The notes under the pieces were generated by a model. That model made no database searches, was not told the DNA's origin, and worked only from the letters and a program-made list of their open reading frames with translations. Position numbers and translations under genes: made by a program. A stretch of 64,000 nt of DNA from Limnomonas spitsbergensis (lineage: Eukaryota > Chlorophyta > Chlorophyceae > Chlamydomonadales), in contig JAYJMM010000099.1 in NCBI GenBank assembly GCA_037349105.1, positions 62,001 through 126,000 on the forward strand, in the 5' to 3' direction. Of the stretch, positions 47,201 to 57,559 are shown piece after piece. Numbering within the stretch: position 1 is the stretch's first letter; each line of letters starts with the position of its first letter.

Positions 47201-47484
47201 GAGGAACCAAATTGAAATAGTACCTTTACAATGCAGGATTTGGTGACATTAAAATACTCGGGTGTGCAGATCTGTCCGCTCGAGATCCCGCCAGGTGAGC
47301 CAGCAATCAATCCTTTGACCACCATCCAACCGCCAGCTCCCCTGCTGCCCTGCTGTGCGGCTGCCCTGGTCCAGCTGCTGGTCACTGGCCTAGGCTTCGC
47401 TCTGATCCAGCAGGAAGGTGAAGCTGGAAGGTGAAACACCCTTAGCATTGCGAATCTGGGAGGACAGTAGGCTTTGAGCAACAT
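44234..47484 (-). CDS. polymerase-beta-fold nucleotidyltransferase (PAP/OAS/CD-NTase-like)
   Basis: Five phase-0 exons: 47484-47224, 46792-46559, 46150-46028, 45232-45092 and 44479-44234 (TAA), about 334 residues. All junctions are GT-AG and in phase. Exon 2 carries GAGSLFKGTYVHGISDWDYY: a GS motif followed by the D-x-D metal site. Exon 3 carries PNIDITFEDHQG, which supplies the third acidic residue after a beta strand. Exons 4-5 are helical (YVEDYVMLVAKGLR). This matches the minimal catalytic layout of nucleotidyltransferases (PAP, oligoadenylate synthase and cyclic-dinucleotide synthases). The substrate cannot be told. No zinc finger or PAP RNA-binding domain was seen, and the short length fits a stand-alone enzyme. 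The start is the first ATG of the open exon, but a later ATG (MVVKGLIAG) is possible. The acceptor of exon 4 is triplicated in the intron. Confidence 0.7.
45204..45392 (-). repeat. three copies of an acceptor and exon start
   Basis: Plus-strand TATGGCATTGCCTTGATGAA, then CTTGACCACCTGCAG (45204-45237, real) recurs at 45257-45290 and 45357-45390. In minus sense each is an acceptor plus about nine codons (VVKFIKAMP and variants). Only the first continues as the exon. Confidence 0.85.
45672..45815 (-). repeat. dispersed family A element, copy
   Basis: GGGGCTGCTGGGCGGCCGTC, ACTGGGCTGAAAGGGACG, CAGGACTTGCTGCACCAG, in an intron of the nucleotidyltransferase gene. Confidence 0.55.
45949..45977 (+). 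repeat. (CAGG)n microsatellite
   Basis: About seven uninterrupted GGCA units. Confidence 0.9.
46285..46440 (+). repeat. dispersed family A element, copy with 5' end
   Basis: CAATGTTTACTCAAGGGTGC is the 5' end, then GCTTCAATTATG, GTGCAGCGAGCCC, GGCTGTAGTTTGCCGAGG. It lies in an intron of the nucleotidyltransferase gene. Confidence 0.6.
46985..47115 (+). repeat. dispersed family A element, copy
   Basis: GAAGCCTGCTGCTTGGGC, TACCGGCTATAGGCCGATC, AAGGTTTTGACC, ACAGTGGTGGCCGCTGGG. This is the clearest middle section of the family. Confidence 0.65.
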
Positions 47485-48259
47485 TCCTAATATTGGCCAG
47501 CTGCACTCTGCCCTTCAGTCGACAGGATCCATACTTCTGGCTGTTATCCTAATGATTTCGAGCAAAGATAGACCAAGACAGGCGGTTCCGTTGCGTGGTC
47601 ACTTGATCCTGCAAGGCGCTTGCGTGGATGGAATCATGGGAACGGGCCCGGCAATCAGGAGACGTGGAGAGAGGATAGGTAGCGATCGATCGAATTCATG
47701 TACTTGGACTATGCAAGCTTGTGAGAGACGGGCCACCCTAGAAAGATAAAAAGTGGGAACGCTGTAGCGTGGTTTGTGGAATACGGCATGTGGTACAATA
47801 CATCACGGTAAATAAGATAGGGGTTACGGAGGGTTGATATGTCGGTAATGGCCAGGAGGGTTTTGCAGGCGTCGAATGAGCCGCATAATACTGATATGAA
47901 ATGAGCGGCATGTCGGGTGAGTTTGGTGAGGATGGAAATAACAGGCGATTGGGAGACATACCGGGGATACAGACACCGACGCTGATGAGGAGCAGGTGAG
48001 CAGGAAATAAGATGAAACTATGAACACAAAATATTGCTAGCGACCATATAACGAAAGAAATAAAGCGCCGCAGGGTGGCTTGAGGAATACAGCACGGGTG
48101 ATACCGTGCACTATTGCCGGCCGGACAGTGCGATCCACATCAAATATTTCCAGATTCATACTTACACCAAGCCTTAGAAAAGCCTCGCAAGTTGGAATAC
48201 AGACGCTGCCACAGCTCTCTTCTGCATCAGTACCGTAGACACAAGTTAGTTGAGAACAT
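47485..48259. other. divergent intergenic spacer
   Basis: It separates the 5' end of the nucleotidyltransferase gene (minus) from the start of the axonemal-like gene (plus), so both promoters should lie in this ~775 bp. No conserved box was identified. Confidence 0.4.
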
Positions 48260-51200
48260 ATGGCGTATTTCGGCAAATCCAGCAGTGTCTGGAACGTACG
48301 CGGCAAAAGCTATTCCGAGCTTTCCACCTCAACGTTCGCATGCGGAACTGGGGCTAGTCAGCCCAGCACGGCAGGTATCAACAGCAGCAGCAACAGTGAT
48401 CAAAACCAGCCGGTACATAAGGCTGGAGCGCCCTCCTCAGCGCGGCCTAGGGGGGCTGGAACCTTTGTCGCGCAGGTAATGTTCGCAACCATGACATGCT
48501 TCGATGCCTGAACACCTTCGACATGCTCAATGAACGAAGCCTGAGATTGGGACTGAACCAAGGTTAACACAGTCCCATGAACGACCAGTACCGTAGCAGA
48601 GTCCCAATGTAAGAGTTCACGGCACCGGTAGGTGCTGTCTGGCCGAGCCTGGGACACAGGTTAGGGCTGTTGGATGTTACTTAATCAGCCCACTACGGTA
48701 GCAGAGGTACAGGTAAGGTCTGCAAGCAATACCTTGAAATCTTCCAGAAGTTACTGACTTCAAAAGCAGGGTTACCCAGCACAGAAATATAGCACGGTGA
48801 AATGGTGCGGTACTGCGGTATGTGTACGTGTATGGTACGGTCATGGGAATGGAAAAACAGGGTAAGAGGACCATGCGGTGTTCAGAGACATGGTCTTCAA
48901 CTGGTCTCCTTTAGTCACTATGCATGTGCCCATCTAGTGCAAATAGGGGGCAAGTCATTGATGCATGCCATGCATAGCATGCTTACAATGGCACAATCTC
49001 CAATGCGCTTGTGTGCATGGGCCCAAACTAGCCCACAAGAGTAACCATTAAGGCATGCAGCAGTGCCATGCAAAATACTTTAATAGGTAACCCTGCCCCA
49101 GGTGTTGGGCATTTGGTTTCTAGGCTTCCAACGCTGCCCTGTGATAGCATGGCAGCCTCATGCCACGACATGCTAAAGGGTCGGTGAGGAATAATTCTGT
49201 CTGAGCCAGTGTTTACTGAGGTGCGCACCTGACCACCTGCTAGGCGGCCACCACCAGTAGGTGAATAAGGAACAAACCCCGACCAGCGTATGCATCAGCA
49301 GGGCTTGCTGCGCTCGGCTCTAGGCCGTGATGTAGCTGATAGCAGCTGAGGCCCGCTAACAGAACCTGGGGCCTCACCTCGTTCATGACCCTTTCACATG
49401 GTGCGATGGTGCATGTTAGAGGCCTTCCGGCATTCAGTCTGATCTCATTCGTTGAGCGAAGCCTGTCTGAGACTGTGTCAATGACCCACTTACGCAATAT
49501 AGGCCTATAGCTAATATACAGTACACAAAAGCGGCCTTCCAGTATTGGATTATATCTCGGTCTTGAGTGAAGCTTGGTAATGGTCTCTGATGAGTCGGCT
49601 AGCTCAGGCCCGATTTGCTCTTGAGCCAGATGGCGACATTGTTCATTTCTAACGCATTAGACACCTGACGCTTTGGTATTTTGCACATCACCATTCTTCT
49701 TAGGGAGCTTCAGCCTCAATTCAGGTACGTCACGACCATGGGCCTAGTGCATACTGTACTGCTTGGGCTGACAGTTGTAGGCTGGTCTAGATTTTGGGAC
49801 ACTGCATGCTCCTCTTCATGTCTATCTCCTTGTAGCAGAGCACTTGTGGTGACATGTCTGGCTAGACAATCGAACCCTGGTCCCTAAAATACAATGGAGG
49901 ATGTGAGTTTCCGCCATGACCTACAGGCATTTGCTGTGTTGGCATCTATGCAACCGACTGATCGCCATTTCAACTTCAGGTTAAGACCCTGGACCTGCAA
50001 TACTCATGGGCCTGCCTATGATTGTACTGTTGCCCTACCATACCGTACAACAAACCAAATTACTGGCCCTGCTGTAATTTCCCCTACCAGCCCATGCTTC
50101 GTCCTGGTGTAAACTACTGTCAGACATGTGTTTTTCAGTGCAGACCATTTCTCCTTGGGGGGCTGCAGGGCAGACGCTATTGGGCTAATGGGGACAAAAT
50201 CTTCACCCGCCTACGGCCGATGATCCAAGCATAAGGGCCTGCTGCACCATGCCCCCTCAGCCGTAGGCTGTGATGTAGCTGAAGCACCCTGAAATGAATA
50301 CTGTTTTTCGCCCCACTTGTGTTATGTGCAGGGTACCTGGAGCCTTGGTAGTGAGGCAACCTCCTCTCTTTCATCCGCAACAGAGTCCAAGATGCACTAC
50401 AAGCCCCCGCCGGCTGGGATAAAAAGAGAGGTGAGAAGCTGTACAAAGGTGGGCGCGCCTTACTATGATGGGAGGAGGGGGTTAAGGAGTCAAGGATGCA
50501 CATGCATGTGCGGGGGATTTTGGAAGGCAGAGATGGAGGAGCGCTTCTTTGGCCAGTCGCATGTCCTCTTCCGGGCGCATCAAATGAGTCTACCGGATCA
50601 AATAAATGGCATGCTGGGGTAGATGAAGCATGCTGTTATTGACAAATCTCAAGTTGTTGATCAGGGTCAGCCATAAGGGTTCTGTTAGATTGGCTGCAAT
50701 GCCTGAGGACTTATTGAGTCAGAGATATTCCTTTGTCTAGACATGATCGGGGTTCATGTTCAAAATTGAGAGTCATGAAAACATCTCACCCAGCCTTTCT
50801 TGAAGTATATCGTTTTCCTTCTGCTCACTGGTCTTTACCTCAGCTTCAGTTCCCTTTCCGTCTGTTGACTCTGATCCATGTTGCACTTCCCATGAGCAGG
50901 GCCCTTGCCACTTCAACTCGGATTTTCCGCATCCACACTATCCCCACGAATTTAAGTGAGTGTAAGGGTTTAGGGACAGGGGCTTGGGGTCAAGGGACAA
51001 GGGCTCAGGATTTCCACGTCCAAACCAGCCCCATGAGTTTGTGACTCAATTAAGTCCATGAAACTACACCTCTGGGCCATGCTGAAAAAGCTCGGCCGCA
51101 TGGGCGCCTGACTGTGAGGTCAGGAGGAAAATAAACTAAGGGCGAGAGGAAAGGGAAAGACGGAAAAGGAGAAGGAAAAAGACCTTCCCCCCCAAAGAGA

Positions 51201-51735
51201 GGAAGCCTGAAGGAACTCCAGGCCGTCCAGATCCTAGCCCTCAACATGGAGAAAGGAAACTAACATACTAGGCAGAAGGCCAGGAAAACCTGGAAAGAGG
51301 AAATAAAGTGACTGAATAAAGTGCGTGGCTGCGATACACATCAGAGGATAGGATCACGTTTCAAACTGGCTTTCCACTCGAGTCACTGCCCCCTTCACGC
51401 CATGAACCTATGTCTATGTCGTTGCTTGCCTCAGGACGGTGAACCAAGCTGACTTTGGTGCAGACTCGGTCAAGGGACATGTGAGGGCACGGCCTGTCAA
51501 AGGCAAGGAGACTGTTGGAATACTTCCTCAAGACGTAGCGCCGCAGTACACCACTGCTTATGGCAGTACGTTTGATGGTGGACGTACTGGTAGTAGCGAG
51601 GTGAAAGCAGGGCGCAGGGCCGGCCACCCCGCAACGCAAGACACGGGTTATAATATCATCAATGGCGGACGAGCGTTCACCAACAACGCATTTGAGCGAT
51701 TTGAGGGTGGCCAGGATTACCGGCGCCACCGGTAG
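48260..51735 (+). CDS. small four-exon protein, axonemal-like, unknown
   Basis: Exons 48260-48475, 50332-50430, 50900-50955 and 51435-51735 (TAG), about 223 residues. Junction phases all agree (0, 0, 2). It starts MAYFGKSSSVWNVRGKSYSE, has a Ser/Asn/Gln linker, then ESKMHYKPPPAGIKRE, HFNSDFPHPHYPHEFK, VAPQYTTAYGSTFDGG and an Arg-rich C-end QDYRRHR. There is no enzyme motif, signal peptide or membrane segment. Short Tyr/Pro/Gly motifs of the kind YKPPPAG and YTTAYGSTF recall flagellar microtubule-associated and microtubule inner proteins. That is an impression and not an identification. The third exon's end and donor are duplicated 87 bp downstream. Confidence 0.6.
49206..49365 (-). repeat. 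dispersed family A element, copy with 3' end
   Basis: CAGTGTTTACTGAGGTGCGC end, then GGCGGCCACCACC, ACCAGCGTATGCATCAGCAG, GGCTTGCTGCG, GTGATGTAGCTGATAGCAGC. It is intronic. Confidence 0.65.
49700..49800 (+). repeat. dispersed family A element, partial copy
   Basis: GAGCTTCAGCCTCAATTCAG, TGCTTGGGCTGACAG, TTGTAGGCTGGTCTAGATTT. Confidence 0.5.
50127..50305 (-). repeat. dispersed family A element, near full length
   Basis: The left end CATGTGTTTTTCAGTGCA and the right end CACCCTGAAATGAATACTG match the two family ends in inverted orientation. Inside are GGGGGGCTGCAGGGCAGACG, GGCCTGCTGCACCATGCC and GTGATGTAGCTGAAG. It lies 26 bp upstream of the exon at 50332. Confidence 0.7.
50922..51045 (+). repeat. 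duplicated exon end and donor
   Basis: ATTTTCCGCATCCACACTAT to CGAATTTAAGTGAG (50922-50960) is repeated at 51009-51045 as ATTTCCACGTCCAAACCAG to TGAGTTTGTGAC, 87 bp later. Confidence 0.65.
51056..51330 (+). repeat. dispersed family B, copy 2
   Basis: ACTACACCTCTGGGCCATGC, TGAAAAAGCTCGGCCGCATG, then a purine-rich tract as in copy 1. It is intronic. Confidence 0.5.
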
Positions 51736-52820
51736 CACCCTGCACTGCAGGCAACAGTGCAGACTTCTACAGAGTAGGGAATGCTGTATGATTTGAACAC
51801 TTGCTTGATCTGGCAGCTGCTTTCGTCCCTAGCTGACGACTAGAATCCTATCGTCAGCGAGTATCATGATGATAGTAACGGAAGCAGATGGCCATCATAT
51901 CCTGAGCATCTAGCTAGCTCGAATACGTTACACCTCTGGGCCATGCTGAAACAAAGGCTAGACTGTGTGTTTGTCTAGCTGACAGGTTGAAAAACATCCA
52001 GGTATATGGTTAGGTACATAAAAATGTTATGGTCTGTTGGGTGACAAGGACTGTCACTTTGGGAACTGTGTTTGAGAATCGCATGTGAATACGAGTAGTC
52101 AAGCTACCACAAGATAAGCCCCTGCTCCAGGCTTCAGGAAAGATGCAACAATCGAGTGTGTACATGCCGGTGTCTATCCAGCGGTACGGATCGCTTAACA
52201 GTAGAGGCAGTGCTGGCCTTTGCACTGACGGAGTACTAGACCTGGCACAGGGATACTGTTGATGATGCACTCTGAGATGCAATACGAAATGCAAGGTTAC
52301 CGGCAATCAGTCCTAGACTAAGATACAGGCACAGTTGAAGGCGTGGTCTCTTCTCTCATCCTAGCCCCTCTTCTTTCAAAAACAATACCATAGACACCCA
52401 GATCAACGGTATGGGGGGTCAAAACTGAAATGACAGGTAAGCAGGGGGTGATTTCATTGCATCCCTTAATATAGAGGGTAACAAAATGCTATAAAACTAA
52501 AACTTGTACAGATGACTTCCGCCTTCAGACTAGTTTGCCGTTAGTCTTGGGGCCCATCACCAGCCGGCCAGCATATCAGCTTCATCCCGCTGATATGAAG
52601 TACCGTGGGATACTTTATTAGCAGTACTCTTAAACTGATTTAACGACAAATCGTAATACAATGTTCAAAATATTACCTCTGAGTCTCCAAGCTGTCCTGC
52701 CATGTCTGCACTAAATATAGGCATCGCCGTCAGTGAAAGTCTTCTCAGCGCCCTTGCAGGCGCGGCGCTGCCACATCAGCACCGTGCCTCCTTTGTGTCC
52801 CTGTCGCATCACAAGGCCAC
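51736..52820. other. convergent intergenic spacer
   Basis: It lies between the 3' ends of the axonemal-like gene and the SET gene. It contains a short family B head (TTACACCTCTGGGCCATGCT at 51928) and nothing coding. Polyadenylation signals for both genes should be here but were not pinned down. Confidence 0.45.
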
Positions 52821-55800
52821 TCAGGCCGTCCCTGAGTTGCTGTCAGTCGCAGCGGGATCCTCAGCAGCTGGCCCATCCTGGTACATCGGGATCACGTCCT
52901 CAAAGCGTACCGCTGACAGCTTGCCCAGCACCTCCTGCCCCATCAGGCCATATCGAATCACATGGGCATCGTTCACACGCTCTTGCGCGCGCTCCTCCTC
53001 CGGGCTAGGCTCCCCATACGTGATCAATGTCTGCGGGCAGGAGCAATGTTACGCATCAGAATATTGAACAGGGACTCGTCAGCTTTGTTGTCCGTGAACG
53101 GACTGGAGGCAGGAGCTGATTCCTAAACATTCCCTTCGGTAAATTTGCAAGCCATCGCGGCCGGCGCAGCCCTTGTTCGATTGTCATCAACTCTTACCCT
53201 ACATCCTATCCTGAGCGCTTAAGAAGGGAAGCAAAGCCGCACCGTGCCATCAGTATATCACTGTACCGGCTGCACGCCTTGAACTCTGTAGCCTTGCATG
53301 CTTAGGTGAAAGCTGGAGGAAATCCAGAACCAAGCGGCTAATTTGGACAGTGACTGCATGTGGAAACAAATACCAATCCCCTACTCCCCTCTTTACTTAT
53401 CAACCATCGTACTTCACACCACTTCCTCTAACCAACATGTATGCACTGTCCTGCTTTGTCCTGCCTCCCCCCCCTTCATCCATCCTATATGTAATAGTCA
53501 TGTATGCACTGACCTACTTTTTCCTGCCATCAGTGAACACGCACACACCAACCCACCACCTGCCCTTTTGTGTGTTCCAACAAATCGTCGGGTTTACACC
53601 CACACACACCTGAACGTAAAAGTGGAGGGCCGAGTATAAGTGCACGTCGCTGCCTGTTGCTAGGGCCTCCAGGAACCTGAGCTCCGCCTCCTTGGCTTGC
53701 AGGTCAATATCCCCGGCCGCCGCCGCCATGTTGAACAGCAGGTTGTACAGCATGAGCAGACCTGCCTCCAGCCACACCTCCTCCTGGTAGGAAATGCCGG
53801 ATGCCCGCAGAGCCTCCTCGACCAACGTGACTGAGGCCTTCAGCTTTGCCTGCACCTTTCCGGCTGCCTCTGCATCGCTGCTGTCATGTGCCGCGACCCA
53901 CGTCTCTGATAGCTCCTGCGCAGTGGAGTATGCCTGCTCCACCGCGTCCCGCACGCTAGGGAAACGCTCCTCGGCACTGCAGCGCGGACACACGCAATGG
54001 AAGCCATACTTTTCCTGCAACAGCGCGCGTCGTGCCTTGAGCGGCGTGAACGCCTGCATCCCGAGATAATTCCGGGTGAGCGCGCTACCGCGCGGCAGCT
54101 TGCTCGAGGCGCGTACCAGAAGCGTGTCCCCCAGCAGGTACTCATGCACTGTTGGTGCGCACGAGTGGGGGATCAGAGCCACCTCCGGCCACACGCCCAA
54201 GGCCGACTTGACCTCCTCCCCTCGCAGCACACATGATGGATAGTCTTGGGATTCAATCTCCAGGGCATGCTTGGCGACCACATCCTTGAGCACTTTTGCG
54301 GGAACGTAGTTGCTGACCTCCACTGCCTGCTGGACACCGCTGCCGTGCAGAGATGTGATGTCCGGCACGTCAGGACCTCCCTTTGTAATGGATTGTGTGC
54401 GCAAGACTTCGAGAACCTGAGCAGGGATCAGAGGGAAGGTGAGAGGTACAGGAGGAGAAGGTGAAAGGTGTAGGAGGGGAGGGTGAAAGGGGTAGGAGGA
54501 GAGGGTGAAAGGGGTAGGAGGAGAGGGTGGAAGGGATAGGAAGGGAGGGTGAAAGGTTAGGAGGGGAGGGTGAAAGGGTAGGAGGGGAGGGTGAAAGGGG
54601 TAGGAGGGGAGGGTGAAAGGGATAGGAAGGGAGGGTGAAAGGGGTAGGAGGGGAGGGTGAAAGGGGTAGGAGGGGAGGGTGGAAGGGGTAGGGAGGGGAG
54701 GGTGGAAGGGGTAGGGAGGGGAGGGTGATTGAAAGGGGTAGGAGGGGAGGGTGAAAGGGGTAGGGGGGAGGGTGAAAGGGGTAGGAGGGGAGGGTGAAAG
54801 GTGTAGGAGAGGACGGTGAAAGGTGTAGGAGGGGAGGGTGAAAGGGTAGGAGGGGAGGGTGAAAAGTATAGGAGGGGAGGGTGAAAGGGTAGGAGGAGAG
54901 GGTGAAAGAGGTAGGGGGGAGGGTGAAAGGGGTAGGAAGGTAGGGTGAAAGGGGTAGGAAGGTAGGGTGAAAGGGTAGGTGGGAAGAGTGTAAGGTGTAG
55001 GAGGGGAGGGGTAAAGGTGTAGGAGGGGAGGGTGAAAGGTGTAGGAGGGGAGGGTGAAAGGTGTAGGAGGGGAGGGTGAAATGTGTAGGAGGGGAGGATG
55101 GAAGGGGTAGGAGGGGAGGGTGAAAGGGGTGGTTGGGGAGGGTGGAAGGGGTAGGAGGGGAGGGTGATAGGGGTAGGAGGGGAGGGTGAAAGGGGTAGGA
55201 GGGGAGGGTGGAAGGTGTGGGAGGGGAGGGTGAAAGGGGTAGGAGGGGCAGGTGAAATCCTTCTGCACTGCTGCAGTACCTGTAAAACACATCAAACTAT
55301 GTGTAGAACCGACGCAACAAATCATACCTCCTGCAGCACCGGCGTGAATGAAATGACGGCCAGCTCTTGGAGCAGCTCCCTGGCCTCAGCAGGGGCTTGT
55401 GGAGGCAAAGAGAAGACCAATCCAAGGGGGCGGGACGCCATGAGGAGCTCGCCTCCATGTGCATCCTTCCCTGTCAGCATGGTGTGCTGCTCCCCCAATA
55501 CTGCGAGAGGTCAGCAACACACAGGAAGCGATTGAAGCTGGGGATTATGAGCAGTGAGCATGGTGTGCTGCTCCCCCGGCACTGATGATTCAGCAACACA
55601 CAGGAGGAGATTGAAGCTGGGCGATCCGATTGCCAGACAAGATAAATTATCAACAGCCTGACCGTGATGTTAGTAAGACTGCGTACCAGAACATGGATAG
55701 CGCCGGGCACCTCGTTGCTTTTGTCAGAAATCGAAGCTTTTGTGCACAATGAATTCATGGGTACAATGACGCAAATGGGGTATTACCGGTCGTAAGGAAA

Positions 55801-56743
55801 CGAAGAGTGCAGAGCGGAGGCATACTATCTTGATGCTTAGCTGCTCTGACGGTTCTGCGAGGATTCGTTTAAGTGTTCTGAATTTGCAAGGGCCTGCACG
55901 GCAGCAGAGTTGGGCAGCAATCATGCTCTCCTGAACCATCAATAGTTACTCTTCATACCAGTACGTCTAGCAGCGTCTGCAGCTGGCTAAATTCTGCCAA
56001 GCCCATATGCAGCCTTGCAGGCTATAGGCAAGGCACCACTGCTGTTGCTGCCCAGTGTCCGCTTTGTTCCCCATGGTTGCAGCATGGCAGGCAGCTGAGA
56101 GCCAGATTGGGCGGCACACGTCTTTCTTGATCCTCCCAGACAGCATTTGATGGCCAAAAGGGCTCGCGCGTGAAGAGTCCGAGTCATGCAAGGAGGCCAT
56201 TGAGCAGTAGGACTATGTACACAGCTTGTCAAGAGAGGCTTGTGAACAGGTTTGATGGCTGCAGCTGATCGGCATAAAAGCTTACTGCGTGATGCAGACC
56301 TGGCTGCGGTATGGCCCTATGCATGCTGCCTGCATGGAGCCCCTCGCCTGCTCCCCCTCACAGCCATACACCGCAGGTGCTGGTGGAAACCCTGAGCCTC
56401 ATGTTGGGGGTTGGGCAGCAGATGCAGACTGGCATCCTGAATGCCTGGGGGGATGGGCTCCCGCTGCCACTCTCATGCTGGTGGGCCATGCATGCCTCTT
56501 GTTGTCCCTCTACTGCAGCCCCTGCAGCCCCCCACACTCACCAGCCGCGGGCACGATGGTTACGGGGATCGAGAAGGGCTTCGGAAGCTCCATGTTCCCG
56601 ATATACGGAAGCGTCTCGTCCCGAATCATCGTGGGACTGCATCGGGCAGCGACTCGGCGGCGCGATGACGTCGTCGTTGCGATGCTCACTAGTGCGCCCT
56701 TACGACTGCATGGCCTGTTGAATAGACGAGAGGGCGCATGCAT
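52821..56743 (-). CDS. SET-domain protein methyltransferase (SMYD/SET-type)
   Basis: Exons 56743-56542, 55854-55826, 55710-55687, 55486-55328, 54416-53610 and 53030-52821 (TGA), all in phase, about 480 residues. The N-terminus (MHAPSRLFNRPCSRKGALVS, rich in Arg, Ser and Thr with no early acidic residue) resembles an organelle transit peptide. GGELLMASRPLGLVF is the first SET strand pair. SCAPTVHEYLLGDTLLVRAS is the usual NHSC-type substrate/cofactor segment, with PHSC in place of NHSC. RGSALTRNYLG follows, then the post-SET Cys cluster CVCPRC. The tail is helical and acidic. No MYND finger was found in the exons. The 911-bp intron between 55328 and 54416 is mostly a pyrimidine-rich minisatellite in the gene's sense. 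The substrate is unknown. Confidence 0.8.
54445..55252 (-). repeat. ~22-bp polypyrimidine minisatellite in an intron of the SET gene
   Basis: About 36 units of GTAGGAGGGGAGGGTGAAAG(G) on the plus strand, which is C/T-rich in the gene's sense, ending about 30 bp from the acceptor at 54416. It stays open in more than one frame and would read as Pro/Ser/Tyr/Phe repeats. The flanking splice sites show it is intronic. Confidence 0.9.
55476..55624 (-). repeat. two copies (~81 bp) of an acceptor and exon start
   Basis: AGCATGGTGTGCTGCTCCCC to GATTGAAGCTGGGG occurs at 55476-55543 and again at 55557-55622. In gene sense both carry GGGGGAGCAG|CACACCATGCT, and only the lower copy continues as the exon. 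Confidence 0.8.
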
Positions 56744-57559
56744 CTTGTGGCTGATTACAATTACTACTGCTGCTTATCGCGGTTAGGTCACACAATTAGA
56801 CTTTTCGCCTTCGCAACCTGATCTGATCCGCAGAAGCTGAACCCCAAACCACGGCTGTCACAAACACTTCGAAACTATGGTGACATTATGGTTTCTCCTT
56901 CCTCCCCCTTTCTGACAGTGGGACGCCCACGCGGCCGAGTCTTTTGAGCATGGCCCTTTAGCTTCCGGTAGTTGGATTGGGGATTAGGACTTATTGTTTT
57001 GTTTTTGAGGGGGTCTCTTTCCTCTCTCTCTTTCCAACCTTACTGTTGGACGCCGACGCGGCCGAGCTTTGCAGCATGGCACAGTGGTGTAACGTCATTG
57101 ATGGTGACACAACCCCATGCCGGGGCATGCTACAGCGTATGATGATATCAGACAGAACCCTAGTCCCTCCCCAGATATGAGGGTGAATTCCAATTCTTGC
57201 TGCAGCCTAGCTTGGTCTTTCGCGATGCACATCGTGCTCGTTATCGTCTGTGGTAATTGCATCGTGCGTATGCAATCACCCTACCTTGGTTGTGTTGGCC
57301 AGGGGTGTTGGCAGTTGTCACAATGCGAACCCTGAATGCCATCCCCTTCCGCACGAAAATGAATACTAGACGGATAGACCCCCCTGATGAAAGTTTGGAA
57401 CGATATCCCCTGTGACCTGTCTAGGGTACAGGGCAATCTGGCACTGAACGACCCTGCTCGGTAACCGATTGATAATTTCCTCTAATCGTTGCACGCGATA
57501 CGATGCTAAGCTGATAAGGATTTCACTTCAGCTCTGCTTGCACTCCTGGCAGGAGCGCG
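56744..57559. promoter_or_regulatory. head-to-head spacer between SET and HD-domain genes
   Basis: 816 bp between two divergent start codons, so it must hold both promoters and 5' leaders unless first exons lie elsewhere. Two reverse family B heads lie inside it (about 56918-56963 and 57040-57105, CGCGGCCGAG then AGCATGGC). No TATA box was recognised with confidence. Confidence 0.5.
57040..57105 (-). repeat. dispersed family B, reverse head
   Basis: GGACGCCGACGCGGCCGAGC, TTTGCAGCATGGCACAG, TGGTGTAACGTCATTG, the reverse complement of the family start. A second, shorter copy lies at 56918-56963. Confidence 0.55.

Noticed and set aside
54370..55325. Pro/Ser/Tyr/Phe-rich protein in front of the SET domain
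   Set aside because: The repeat is bounded by a good donor (55328) and acceptor (54416) that join SET coding segments in phase, so it is intronic.
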